DNA from: Protea cynaroides
Taxonomy: Eukaryota; Streptophyta; Magnoliopsida; Proteales; Proteaceae
Direction: 5' to 3'
NCBI GenBank assembly: GCA_028583415.1
Contig: CM053267.1
Location: 13,640,269 to 13,704,268 of the forward strand
DNA length: 64,000 nucleotides
The notes below the pieces were generated by a model. That model saw nothing but the letters and a program-made list of their open reading frames with translations. It ran no database searches and was not told where the DNA came from. Position numbers and translations under genes: made by a program. Within the stretch, counting starts at the first letter, position 1; every line of letters begins with the position of its first letter. This document shows, piece by piece, positions 34,330 through 46,988 of the stretch.

Positions 34330-35140
34330 GTTCTCTAAGCTTGGTTCTTATCCCAAAAGAAATTGAGTATCAAATTTGGTCATAGGAGCTGGCCTTACCA
34401 GCCCATCTCCTTCTATTTGTTTCCATCCATAGATGACATGTAGTAGCATAGAAGGCCATCTTTCCCAACTGGTCATAGTGTTTGTCGCTTTCAAATGAAT
34501 TTTATTGTAAAGCAAAAACCTTTCACAACCAGTTGCCTCCATAAGCTTATTAATGAGACTCATAATTAAGACATATAGGGTTTAAATTTTTTAGACAGGT
34601 AATGCCCAAGGGCCTTTGCATATATGTAAATTCCGCCTAAAAAAAGAGTTTGTCAATAGAAACAGAAATTTGAAAATTCAAGAGTAATATGGGAGAAGTG
34701 CACATTAATGTTGGTCGGGTAACTCTAAAACATGTATGGGCATAAATGGGGATGCATGTTGTTGGAAAATATTAATCTAAACTATAAATACAAAAGGAAA
34801 TAAAAGTACTTATCTTAATTGATGACAAACCATAGTCCACGTTACCAATTCTACATACCATGGAAACATCAACTCCATGCGATGGTACTCCAACGACTAA
34901 TGTCCATCGCCAAAACAATTTAAAGCTTTATTTTGTCACACACAAATTTTGATAAAATGGAAACTTAACCTATAAGTAGGGGATTCAGGGGATTTATGGG
35001 TCTACCTATTGAAAATACCTCAATTTGTCACCTAGAAGCCATGTTCAATAATAATGAATAGGTGTATTTAAATAGTTGGGCCTCTGAATTATGTTGCATA
35101 TTTCTGAATCATAGTGATATAATGGCAATTTTTTATGCAT
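34330..35140. other. No recognisable gene
   Basis: No motif or repeat boundary supported on either strand. Confidence 0.5.
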
Positions 35141-35148
35141 TTTTTTTA

Positions 35149-36123
35149 GGAAAATTTTCAGTTACCAGTCAAAAAGAATTGACCAAATCACCTACCACCC
35201 AAGTTAAACAAACTTTTATCTAAAGATCCAATAGCAACTAATAGAGCCGTTAATTGCTGATGCCAGCCATTATAAAATACTTAAAAAAACAATAATACCC
35301 TTTTTGTAAGAAAAAAGTCTAATTTACCCTTCTTATTTTTTCAACCTTCCTCCTCTTTTTCAGCTACTTGCAAAAAAAAAATTAAAAATCCCCCCAAATG
35401 ATGCTACCTTTAACGGCTCAAACTTGAACTAACTCTACGTTCGTGGGCAACCAAACACAGCATTAGAGAGGATCAGATTAAGTCCGAGTTTGAAGGATGA
35501 GATCGTGGGTGGGGTTGACTCACAGAATCTAAAGAGAACCAGAAAGGAATAGCAAGAACAGAGTGAGCTTTCTAGTTTCTGATTTTCAGGTGTTTCAGTT
35601 GGGGAAAACTTCGTTTTTTTTCAAATTACATCTGGTTTCAGATGGATTCGCATGATAAAATCTAGAGTCTCAGAAAGAATCATGGAGGATCTGAGTTCTT
35701 GAACTTACAGGAAATAATTTGCCGATTTTGTTTGTGATCATGAAAACCCCTAGAATCGACATAATCTAGACATCGAACAAACAAATAAATGAATTTCTGT
35801 ATAATTTTAGTTATGGAGAAATCTGTAATGCTGAAAACAAAGGTTCACCTTGAGAAATCAGAGATAAAACCTCGACCTTCTGGAATTTCCATGGAGCTCA
35901 TCACCATCAACCCTGCAAAAATTAGAAATCCCCCCAAATGCCAACACACCGGTATAATCATTTGTTTCAGTTTCTCTTTTTTTTTTTTTTTTTTAAATGA
36001 CAAGGGTGTGAACGTCCACACACAATTTTAACTTTTTCCGGTCAGTAAACGGACTAACGTTTGTCTAACTTGGATGGTAGGTGATTTGGTCAATTCTTTT
36101 TGGATGGCAGCTGAAAATTTTTC
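35149..36123. mobile_element. Non-autonomous TIR element, Mutator-like, with TTTTTTTA duplication
   Basis: The left 65 bp and the reverse complement of the right 65 bp share GAAAA.TTTTCAG, then AAAAAGAATTGACC, AAATCACCTACCA.CCAA and GTTA.ACAAAC. TTTTTTTA lies at 35141-35148 and 36124-36131. The interior has no transposase; broken frames near 35400-35960 are unidentified and may be captured pieces. AAATCCCCCCAAATG occurs twice (about 35386 and 35926). Confidence 0.8.
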
Positions 36124-36131
36124 TTTTTTTA

Positions 36132-36735
36132 TTTTTATTTTTATTTTTCCTATTATTAAATAATATATCTATCCACATATTGGTAATTTTAGGCATGAAA
36201 TTGATGCATGATGTCCAATAATGTGTTTCTGATCGTTTATGAGTGAACAAAATTTTCTTATGCATTTTCAAATTTATTCTGAATTTCTAGTATTTTACAG
36301 AATTTTATCATGCATTTAGGAATATGCATTTAATAAGGTTAGTTTGGTAATTTTGTCACTTTATTTTCATTCAAATTTGAAATAATTGTGCCTTGCGTTT
36401 CTTTGTGTTTCAGTAGGATTTACATCATTTTAAACCGTTTCTTGTTTTTTTTCTTAAGAATTTTCTGTATTTATTTTGCATTTTAGAGAAATATTTCATA
36501 TTAGGTGTATTATTGTCATTTTAGGTCTATAATTACCTACTAGTTTCATAGTTAATTTTCTAATTTCCCCGAATATCAGTAGGTGTTAAATAGATTATTG
36601 TGGCTTATTTTCATTTTACCCTTTGTTTTAATATATATTTGCATATTTCTAAATCGTAACGGTATTTTAATCATCTAGATTGTGTTTGCCTTCCCAAATA
36701 AACTTTCTTGATTGTTTTAGCCATAAAAATTATGT

Positions 36736-36781
<46 letters not shown>

Positions 36782-37759
36782 CATTTTTAGGTATTTTCAA
36801 ATAATTGGGTGATAATGGTAATATGGTAATTTTGAGATTTTTTATGTAAATTTTAACTTTATGTTATATTTCATATCCTGTTTGTATTCGATAGATGTAT
36901 ATTCTGATATCAGAAACTTGATATATGGTGTAGATTTTTTTAATCAGTTTTAATGGCATTATTGTAATATTAAGTATTGACATTTTAGTTTTTATTTTTA
37001 TTTTGCTGATGGACAATGATGTTATTACTAGTAATTTTGTGTGGACTTTACAATTCATTGCAACAAGGTAACTCTTATTTCCTTTATTTTAGATATTTAA
37101 TTTTGAGAATATTTCTGTAAATTATAATATGTTGTATAGTTTATTTTGAAATATTTATTATAAAAAATACCAAATTAATGGGAAAATCTATTAACTAAGT
37201 GGCTCAATGTATCTAACACTATCTTTGCTATATAACTTGATTTAAATCCGTTCATACTCTAATTTAAGTGGCGGCTCATTATTCCTTTTCTCCTGGAAAA
37301 AAAAAATGAAAATTTTGGTCTCATTTGATCTACCATGTGTAAAGGTATCAATCGGTATGATATTGGTAATTCGGTAAGATTCCAGTTTGGTACAATGAAA
37401 AAAGGCCTTACCAATATTGTACTATATCGGGAGGAAAATGTTTTTCCCGTATCATTACCATAACGGCTTAGTAAGGTTTTTTATCTAGTACGAAATGCGG
37501 TTTTTTATTTGATTAGAAATACGTCTTCTAATTCAACACAAAATGTGGTTCTAATTCGATACAGAATACTATATAATTTACCTTAGACAATGAAGCGTAC
37601 TCAAGAGTGCACCAAAGGAGTGCGTGTGTGACCCGATATATAAACAGTATATGGTATACAAACCGATATACAAATCAATTTCTAAAATGTATGCACCATC
37701 GATATATTAGTATAATAACGTATTATACCAATTAGCTACATGATACCAAATCATGAACC
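36132..37759. other. AT-rich gene-poor stretch with (AT)n
   Basis: Contains a perfect (AT)n run at about 36739-36779. From about 37340 to 37750 there are repeated GGTA(A/T), TACC and ACGGTTT motifs, similar to 51030-51110. That is expected, since both are the flanks of element B. No gene found. Confidence 0.5.
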
Positions 37760-37764
37760 ATTAC

Positions 37765-38320
37765 TGTGAGATCTGTACGTGCAAATTTCGAGGACGAAAT
37801 TTATATAAGAGGGGGGGGGGAGTTGTAAGACCTACACTGCACTAACTTGGTCTAACCATGTCGTGCCAGGTCTTCCTATCATAGCTGGACCAAGTGGACC
37901 GATCGTGTGAAGATAGATCACAAACCAAGTATAAAAATCGACTCAACACCCAAAACTGTATGCATATAGTGGCATACCTAGTTAGGTACAGTCGACCATA
38001 TGGAAAGAAACAATGATCACTGATCAAGGACCCTACGGTCGATGATTTCGACTCTACGGTCGATGGGTTCTGCGATCGTAGCCATCGACCGTGAGACCCC
38101 AGATCAGACTCCGAGTTGGGAACTTTCCTAATTTGAGGAGTTCTTTCCTAATTGAAAAATGACTCTATATGGAGAGTTTTTCTCTATATAAAGGACGTCC
38201 CTCAACCCTTTTTTTCACTCTCTTAGAACATTAGTAAACCCTAGAGAAAGAGAAAGGAAAAGAAGGAAGAAAAGGATAAGAAAAAAAGGTTAAGAAGAGG
38301 ATTTTGCTGAGAAGAGATTG
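37765..38320 (+). mobile_element. 5' LTR of element B, left part
   Basis: It starts TGTGAGATCTG right after ATTAC, then includes a GCAAATTTCGAGGACGAAAT purine module and a G10 run (37811-37820), and only then TGTAAGACC (37824), which is where other members start. Clusters of TACGGTCGA lie at 38027-38095. The rest of the LTR is 40598-41120. Confidence 0.9.
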
Positions 38321-40592
38321 TGTCACACCCCAATTCCAACTGAACCAGAAGTGTGAGTGAACTGGCTCTAAATCACGGTTCACACCAGGATCTCAATAGA
38401 CCGTGTCAACCAAATTCTTCCCAAGCAGTCTAACATAATCAGAGATTAATACATAGCAGCGGAATATAAATAAATGAACTGAAATCTATGTGATAATTTA
38501 AAATAATTATTCAACTTATTCCACAATTCACAAATTTAAATAATAAAAGTAATACAATGTATTGTTCAAAATAAAATCCCCTCTAAAGAAAAACACAAAA
38601 GGAGCACTCGCATGATGCGTCATGCTCGTCCTCCACTGCCTGGGTATCAATGGCAGCAACTGTACCGTATGTTGGGGCAGTCACGAAGTCATCAATTGTG
38701 TACCCTGCATCCAAATCTGAAAAGAAGAATATATATATTCGGGTGAGCTCACAACTTAGGTCAATAAGTATAAGACCAATGCAACATACAATATGCATGA
38801 GATAACATTATAATTTGGGTCAGGTATAACTTGCAAATATGCTATGGTAAGGTTTGGCGGCCACCGCACCTCCATGCACGAGAGTGTGAGCACACCCAAC
38901 AGTCAGACACCTACCACACTACTGTTGTTGCCCCACATCACTCACTCCGGTATGGAGATAGGACTCGAGTCTGACGGGCAGGAAGAACCACAATCCCACG
39001 TCCTCCCCCTGATACCCCACACTGTACCAGTACCTAAACCCCTACTGGCAAGGGCTTGCAAGTAGGTTCCATTTCTAACCAGTCATAAATGTTAATACAG
39101 TACCAATGGCCTTACCCCAGTACGGCTCCCTACGACATAGAGATAAGGCTCGAGTCTGGCGGGCAGGAAGAACCACAATCCCACGTCCTCCCCCTGATAC
39201 CCTATTCGTACCAAGTCTGCTAAGGTAGAAGGCGATACGAAAAGGTGTTAGCTGTGGATATATCCAGGGTTCCACTCCCCTTCACATTTCACACACTAAC
39301 TAAAAACATACACATGCCTAACATCCAACAATCCTAGCATATGAAATGCATGAACAGATAATAGTAACAAAAGAAGTAACTACGTGGCATGTGAAATGCA
39401 CAGACATCAAGCAATCATGTTAAACATAAACTTATTCACAAAGGTTTACTGTTCTTTAATTAATTAGGATTTGGGGTCTTGTCCCTTACCTAACGCGTGA
39501 TAACAATCCCGTTCTGCGTCACAGGGTATTCTCATGTTGTCTACAGGTCCTACACAATCATATTCATAGGTTAGAATTAATTTATTAAGGTCACAGTTGG
39601 TCAGAACCTTGTCTGACCAAGCAAACCAGGCTCGGAAACCATACCGGTCGCAGGTACCGGTCTCAGGGGAGTGAGACCAGTATGTGCCACCGGTATGTAT
39701 ACCGGTTGCACATATGTGAAACCGGTATGTGCCTCCGGTATACACCGCAGGCCCATACCTCCGGACCTTGTGTCCAACCGGTTGGTTCCGTGGATTAGAT
39801 CCGAGAACTCGATCTTGGATCTCCGTTTCCCATTGGTTATCGGCTAGGTTTTCTAGGGTTTCTCCTAACCCACGCTAAGGTCCAAGCATCCTAATGGCCT
39901 TCTGATTTCGGCTAGAACGCCGTATCAAACTAGATCAGATTTGAAAGAAGAAAGATCTAGGGTTTAGGATTGTCGCACCGCTTTGCGGCTCCGATCCGAT
40001 ATCATAATGTTACTAACAGCATAGAGCACTTATCGGCGGTGTTCGTTGGTTGGCGGCGAGCTTCTCCAATGGAAACCTCCTCCCTGGGCAGCCTCTTCCT
40101 CCTTGCTCCTTCTCAACTCTTCTCCAAACGGCTAGGGTTTGAGAAGGATCAATGGAGTGTGATCATCTCTATAAATAGAAGAGGGCCGTTCTTGGGAAGG
40201 TTTTCCATGATTGGAAACTTCCCAAGTTTTCATTCGGAGTGAGGGACCCGTTGGAGTCCGTCTCCCACAGAAAAGAAGTATACCGGTCGCACATACCGGC
40301 ACTCAGACCGGTATAGTCAGGCCGGTATACCCATACCGGTTGTACATATCGGTTGCACATACTGCAACCGGTATAGTGAGACCGGTATGAGATTTATACA
40401 TTTTTTTCGCAGGTTCTCATACGTGAAAATGGAGTGGTCCGTCACCCGACTTCGCCTTCCGGTCCGGTTATGATTGGGAGACCTGTCATCATATAGAACC
40501 ATGGATTAGACCGGGTTTTCAAAGTACGGTTCTTACAACTCTACCACCCTTAAAAGGAATTTCGTCCCTAAAATTTGCATGTAGGTCTCACA
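38321..40592 (-). mobile_element. Solo LTR nested in the 5' LTR of element B, GATTG duplication
   Basis: GATTG lies at 38316-38320 and 40593-40597. The minus strand begins TGTGAGACC, runs through a purine module (AGGGACGAAATTCC, TTTTAAGGGTGG) to TGTAAGAACC (minus strand from 40537) and ends GGGTGTGACA. The extra 55 bp at its start show that this copy integrated with a purine module inside the LTR. It is rich in ACCGGT/TACCGG motifs (39640-39740 and 40280-40390). Confidence 0.9.
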
Positions 40593-40597
40593 GATTG

Positions 40598-41120
40598 ACT
40601 CTCTATCACAGGCAAACATATGAATTGAATGCATGCATATGTTTGTTGCATTGTTTTGTTAACTCATTGAGCTCAAGTTGGAGAGTTGACCCTTGCGCGC
40701 GTAATTCTTTGTAGTTTCTGATGTTGTAGGTGTTACTGTTGAAGACTACATGGATACGCCAATGTATGGACATATAGCGGCTATGAATGTGCAAGCTATG
40801 GAGGACGAGTGAGACTCGTTAAGCGAGTGTTTCCACCATGGTTACGCTTAGTGTTTAACTTTCGTATTTTGATACTTGTAATATGTATTAATTATGTTTT
40901 GGTTAATTGGAGATAACTGGATCATTTAATTATTTATCATGTAGACCTCAGTTCATTATTAATAAGACTTTCGCTATTTACTCAATTATCTCTAATTGTT
41001 ACTGTGGAATGTGTTTTGGTTTAACATGGTTGGCATAGCCTATACGAGATCCTGATTTAAACCGTTGGTTTTCATGACGGTTCATCATACCATTGGTTAG
41101 TCCAAAATTGGAGAGTGACA
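40598..41120 (+). mobile_element. 5' LTR of element B, right part
   Basis: Collinear with 50515-51026 of the 3' LTR (CTCTCTATCACAGGCAAA at the start, GTGACA at the end). Short frames here are not genes. Confidence 0.9.
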
Positions 41121-41123
41121 ACT

Positions 41124-41135
41124 TGGTATTAGAGC
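41124..41135 (+). promoter_or_regulatory. tRNA-Met primer-binding site of element B
   Basis: TGGTATTAGAGC, a one-base variant of TGGTATCAGAGC, three bases after the LTR end. Confidence 0.85.
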
Positions 41136-41272
41136 TCTCAGGCCTTGCCTATCAAACCAGAATACATTCACAATTGTGTCTATGAACTGAGTTAGGACAA
41201 ACTTAAAAGTTTTAATACAAACACATCATAAACACCTATGCTGGTTGAGACAGAACTTAAATAAGACAATAA

Positions 41273-42157
41273 GGCCTCGTTTAATAACACTCCAGCTCCC
41301 ATGGAGCTACTTCTGGTCTGGAGTCGTTTTCTACTTCTTCTCCAGAGTCAGGATTTTTGGAGTAAAATGCTGTTTGATAACGCTGCTCCAAAATCAAAAG
41401 ACTATGCTTCTAGAATACTGTTTGGTGGTGGTGGTGGCGGTGGTGGTGGAGGTGGTGGTGGTGGGTAGTGGTGGTGGGTGGTGGCGATGGCGGCAGTGGT
41501 GGTAGGTGGTGGGTGGGTGGTGGTGGTGACGGTGGTGGTGGTGGCGGTGATGGTGGAAGGTGGTGGATGGTAGTGACGGCGATGGTGGAAGGTGGTGGGT
41601 GGTGGTGGCGGCAGTGTTGGTAAGTGGTGGTGGTGGTGGCAGCGGTGGCAGTGGTGGCGGTGGCGACAGTGGTGGCAGTGGTGGTAGGTGGTGGGTGGGT
41701 GGTGGTGGCGGTGATGGTGGAAGGTGGTGGGTAGTAGTGGTGGCAATGGTGGAAGGTGGTGGGTGGTGGTGGCGACGATGGTGGAAGGTGGGGGGGTGGT
41801 GGCGGCAATGCTGGTAAGTGGTGGTGGTGGTGGTGGTGGCAGCAGCGGCGGCGGCGATGGTGGTGGTGGTGGTGGTGGTGGTGGCGGCTGTGGGTGGTGG
41901 TGGGGATGGTGGCAGTGGAGGGGTGGTGGTGATGATGGCAGTGCTAGTGGAGGTGGTGTTGGCAATCAGTAGTAGTAATAGCTCCGGAGCAAGAGAAGTA
42001 AGTTTTTTTAGCTCCAATTTTTTAGCTCCCAGAGACATTTTTTGAGCGGTTCACTCCATGGGAGTCAAAACTTAAACCATGTTTATCAATCGTCATTCTA
42101 CTCTGGATTAGCTCCGGAGCTAAGAAGTAAGGAGTTGAAGTGTTATCAAACGGGGCC
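41273..42157. mobile_element. Harbinger-like non-autonomous element with (GGT)n core, copy 1
   Basis: The ends GGCCTCGTTTAATAACACTCC and, reversed, GGCCCCGTTTGATAACACTT form terminal inverted repeats. TAA lies at 41270-41272 and 42158-42160, the 3-bp duplication typical of PIF/Harbinger. The core (about 41425-41950) is a degenerate GGT/GGC array on +. The long Pro/His/Thr-rich or Gly/Val-rich frames there, on all frames, are repeat artefacts and not genes. A relative lies inverted at 51710-52428. Confidence 0.8.
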
Positions 42158-42160
42158 TAA

Positions 42161-44400
42161 TGTACATATTAAATGTGGAACCATATGTATATATAGACAG
42201 AAGAAAAAGAGAATCTAAATGTATCCCGATAAATAAATAACATATGGTACGGTCTACAAGTCAGTAGTTGCCTAAGTATACAAAGGATATAGTTTATTAA
42301 CAAGAATGAAGCATCTGTAAAGCAAAAAAAATTGGAATATCGAGTTGGAACTCACAAGATGTGAAACTCCATGTATGATAGGGAAAGAAGGAAAATGACT
42401 AGTAACGCCTAAATCCCTGCAAAGGTAAAGGAAAAGATCTCGGGCTGAATTCAACAGAGATAAGAGAACAAAGGTCATACATAAAAAAATAAGGGAATTA
42501 TAAAAAAAAAAGATAAAACTATACTCCTGGGTGACGTAGAGACTCTGAGTAAGACCCGCCATACACTGAGCATTTAGAAGAGGCAGCAACCTGACCCCAC
42601 CATTATCAGGGTCGAGAATGGGTAATGAGAACCCATCTTAGCATATGTTAAATGATATTATCAGACTGGAGCAAGTCAAAGGGGTCAACAACCAGGCCAC
42701 TCTAGCCAATCTACCTAGACCACCAAATGCTTTGGCCACCATTGTAACAAATTTGGTCAGACAAAATGCAAAAGCAACAACAGATGATACTGGCTATGTA
42801 AGTTATCATGATAATCTCTACCCAAGTTGCCAATGCTACACCAACACTTCCAGATTAGATCAAGTACAATACTAGTTGGTAGCAACACTATACCTCCAGC
42901 ATATGTTAGCTGTAACATAGTGCCTACCATATAACATGTCCCAGTAACACACACCCCAGTGTAAAAGTTTAGTGCACAATAAGCAGTGTATCAAGGTAGT
43001 TACCATTATCAACCACTGATGTATAGGATAGCTGCACCATGGCAGAATGATCCGACAAGGATTGAGGAATGCTTTCTAACGATGTAGCCTCGTACATTTT
43101 CAACAAGGGTTCAAAACTATTATGGCCATATAACTAGATAGATTTATATAGGATGCGGTGCATTATTGACTTACTCTTATGATTATAGAGGATGCACATA
43201 CCTGATTCTAATTCTCGTACCTTGACAGAATACCTTCTTGATTCAACCTGTCAATTGGAGTTATAGATGTTATTTTCTTAGAATTATTCCTGATTATACC
43301 AATCTAAGCTACTCTCATGATCGACAACATGAATGGAGATAGGAACTGAATGAACAGTTAGGTTTAATCATATTAAGCGTACATCTTTCGGATTTATACA
43401 TAAGTTATTAATGTACCCATAATTTTCTCCAGATTTACTCCTGTAGTGCCTTGACCAATGTCATTATATACTCGATACAACCAATAACCATGAGGTTAAG
43501 AATTGTAAAACCTCTATTTCCATATATTCGGACCACCGTGCAACTTAAGGACCATTGGATGACGGTTGGATTACCATAGATTGACTCCTGATCCTTTAAA
43601 CTTAAGTTCACTAGATAAAACAAATGATCGTCATTGTATTAAATTCAAAAGAAGGAAATGAATCTCTTTTGGACAAATATTTTGATTCTTACATTCGCAA
43701 CCTTGGTTTATAAGATGCTTAGTTAATAAGGAAATTATTGGAAGGAAGATGATTAAATTCATATTAGATTCTATAACCAAGAACCTCAAATGAAGTAATG
43801 GAGGATCTGTTTCAAGATTGCTAGATGAATGGATATGAGTCATGTCTATAAAAGAGTGCATGAGAAAAAAGTGAGAACTATCAAGAGTAGCCAGTAAAGA
43901 AATAGATAACACTCAAGTAGAGTGAAAGATGGCTATATCAGTATGAATTTTGACAAGGCCAAAGATTTTTAAAATCATATCTAAGAGTAGATACAAGGAT
44001 GAAGTAAAAAAAAATTGTGGCATTGATAGTATTCAGATTAGCACAAGTAATACTAAGTTATGCCCAATGTCAAGTAAGATGATCAAGTAAAGACCAAAAG
44101 AGTTTGGCTGAATTAATGAAATTATAAACATATACCCTAATGCTTATAGGTAGACTTGGGATATGAAGTAACAATCACAAGATATTTTTCGAGGTATATG
44201 ATAGAGAGATCAGGATAAAGCAATAGGGATAAAAGAGATGTAAACTACTGAGTGCAATATGAGATTTTTGACGATAGTCTTTGAAAAACCATAACAGATG
44301 AATGAGCTAGATGTGCTCTTAAGACCTTTATACCAGATTTTGCTAGTTCAAGCTCTTTTGGACTAGAGGTTGTAGTGGGTAAGTGTTATGAACAATGTCA
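42161..44400. other. Element B internal region, no recognisable gag
   Basis: Collinear in part (43120-43830) with element A 23250-23900. No gag motif is seen, and the antisense ORF of element A is not recognisable here. Confidence 0.5.
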
Positions 44401-46988
44401 GAATCATGAATGGACGAGAATTTGGATGCAACCTAATTGACTTGAGATGACAAACTTTGACGTCATTTTGAGGAAGAATTGGTTGTCTCAAGACTCTACA
44501 AAACTATGATGTGCATAGAAGAGGTTGTCATTCAAGAGCAAAGATGTAACATAATTTAGTATTATTGGAAGTACTGCCTAAGAAGTGAAAGCTGATCCTC
44601 TCTATGCTAAAGGTTATGAGATGTTTTGAAAAGAAAAGAGTTGGATATATGGTATCTATGGTGGACGTTACCAAAGAAGCACCATAGATGGAAGATATTG
44701 ATGTGATGCGTAAATTCCCTGATGTGTTTCTAGGAGACTTACCTGGGTTACCATCTGATCGTGCGATCGAGTTCGTCATCGACTTGTTACCAAGGACGAT
44801 ATTTGTCAAAGTCACCTATAAAATAGCTTCTACGGAGTTGAAGGAATGAAAGACTCAACTATGGGAGTTATTAGACAAATGTCCTAATCAGCTGCGTATT
44901 TCACTACGGGGAGTGCCAGTGCTATTCGTAAAGAAGAAGGACGGTAGTATCCGGTTATGTATAGACTACTAGAAATTGAACAAGCTCACCATAAATAATT
45001 GATGTCCATTGTTACGGATTGAGGACTTGTTCGATCAATTATAAAGTGCAAAGTATTCTCCAAGCACGACCTTGGATGGAGTATCATCAACTAAAGAATT
45101 TGGACAACAATATTTCGAAGACAGCTTTCGAAACTAGGTACAGACATTATGAGTTTCTGGTTATGTCTTTTGGTTTGACCAATGTCCTTACATCTTTTAT
45201 GGAGTTGATGAACCGGGTGTTTCATGACATGTTGGGCACGTCGGTCATAGTTTTCGTAGACTATATATTAGTTTATTCTAAAGACGAAGAAAGTCCTATA
45301 ACGAATTTTAAAACAGCTTCACAACAGCTGAGAAGGGAGAAGCTCTATGCCAAGTCCAAGAAATATGAGATTTGATTAAACAAAGTGATCTTCTTGATCA
45401 CGTAGCATCATCAAAAGGGATTAAAGTGGGCCCTAGTAAGATAGAAGCAATCGTATGGTGAGAAACGCCTAAGAACATTGTAGATATCAAAAGTTTATTG
45501 GGTTTAGCTAGTTATTACAGACGATTCATGGAGGACTACTCTAGGATCGCAATACCTCTTACCAAGCTAACTAGGAAGTGAGAGAAGTTTATTTGGATTG
45601 ACAAGTGTGAAGAATATTCTAAACTCTAAAAGCAAGGTTGATCTTGATCATTTCGGCACTAGGGAAACTTTTTACCCTATACACTGATGTTTATAGATTG
45701 GGTCTAAGATGCGTGTTGATACAAGGAGAACAAGTGATTGTTTATGCTTTAAGACAGCTGAAGGAGCGTGAAAATAATTACCCAACTCATGACTTGGAAC
45801 TTATGCAATTGAGAGTTGGAGACATTATCTTTACGAAGAATAATTTCAAATTTAATTGGATTACAAGAGTTTTATTTATCGTTTTACCCAGAAAGAGTTG
45901 AACATGAAGCTAAGGAGATGGTTGGAACTCCTGAAGGATTAAGACCGTGATATGCAGTATCGCTCGAGCAAGGCTAATGTAGTAGTTGAGGCTTTGAGCA
46001 GAAAGGGGAATAATGAAGCCAGAAGGAGGATCTAGTATGAATGTCGCCTTCTGTTCCACAGCAACAGAAGATTTGAAGAAGAGCAACATATAATATAAAC
46101 TCATGATGATCTAATTGAGCGAGAACTTATGGATAACTTATGGAGCAATAGTTCCTCGTTTGCGTTCACAACGTTAAAGATCATCTCTGATTTAATGGAT
46201 GAAGTAAAAGTAGCAATTCTATTAGATTCGCATCTAAGAACAGTGCAAAAAGATTAAAAGAAAGGAAAACCTACTCCTGACTTACTTTGGATGCGGAGAC
46301 GGTACTCAGATACAGAGGTAGATTCTGAATACCTGAAGGTAAAGACTCTGATATCATGAAGAGGATAATGATAAGAGCCCATTGTACTTTATATTTAGGA
46401 CATCCTGGAGTACCAATATGTATCATGACTTGAAGAGATTGTACTGGTAAAGAGGAATGATAATAGATATGGCTTAGTGCGAGTTTCAATGTCTGAATTG
46501 TCAGCAAATAAAGGCTGAAAGACAAAGATCAACATGCTTACTACGACCACTATCGGAGCTAGTTTGGACGTGGAATTGCATTACAATGGACTATGTCACC
46601 AGTATACCACTGACTCTTGACGTAGTTTGGGTGATTATTGATTGCTTTATAAAGATGGCTCGTTCCATTGCTATACGACCTCGGTGTGCTTTGGAGTGAC
46701 TAATTAAGCTATATGTGGATAATATTGCCAGATTAAATGATATGCCTAAAATCATAGTAGCGGTCAGAGGCTCAAGCTTTATCTCAAAGTTTTGGGAGGG
46801 ACTACAGAAAGTGATGGGAATAAAGTTGAGGTTTAGTGTCGCATTTTACCCTTAAACCGACGGATAGTCGGAGCGGACTATATAGATCCTAGGAGGTATT
46901 CTCCGAGCCTGTGAAATTGTTTCAATGGAGCTTGAGTTGAAAAATTACCGCTGATTGATTTTGCTACTAAGCTATCATATATATGTCA
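44400..46988 (+). pseudogene. Element B pol, 5' part: protease remnant, RT, RNase H, integrase start
   Basis: Collinear with element A pol. RT is recognisable from 'KKKDGSIRL' (44929) through 'FETRYRHYEFLVMSFGLTN' (45130-45185) to the catalytic box 'FVDYILVYSKDEE' (about 45260-45293), where the second catalytic Asp is Tyr. RNase H (45620-45800) and the integrase zinc-binding and core parts (46370-46980) follow with many stops. It is interrupted by the solo LTR at 46989. Confidence 0.85.

Noticed and set aside
41394..42038. Long Pro/His/Thr-rich and Gly/Val-rich open frames on both strands
   Set aside because: They arise from the GGT/ACC triplet array inside a Harbinger-like element; every frame is open because of the repeat, and copy 2 at 51829-52320 shows the same.
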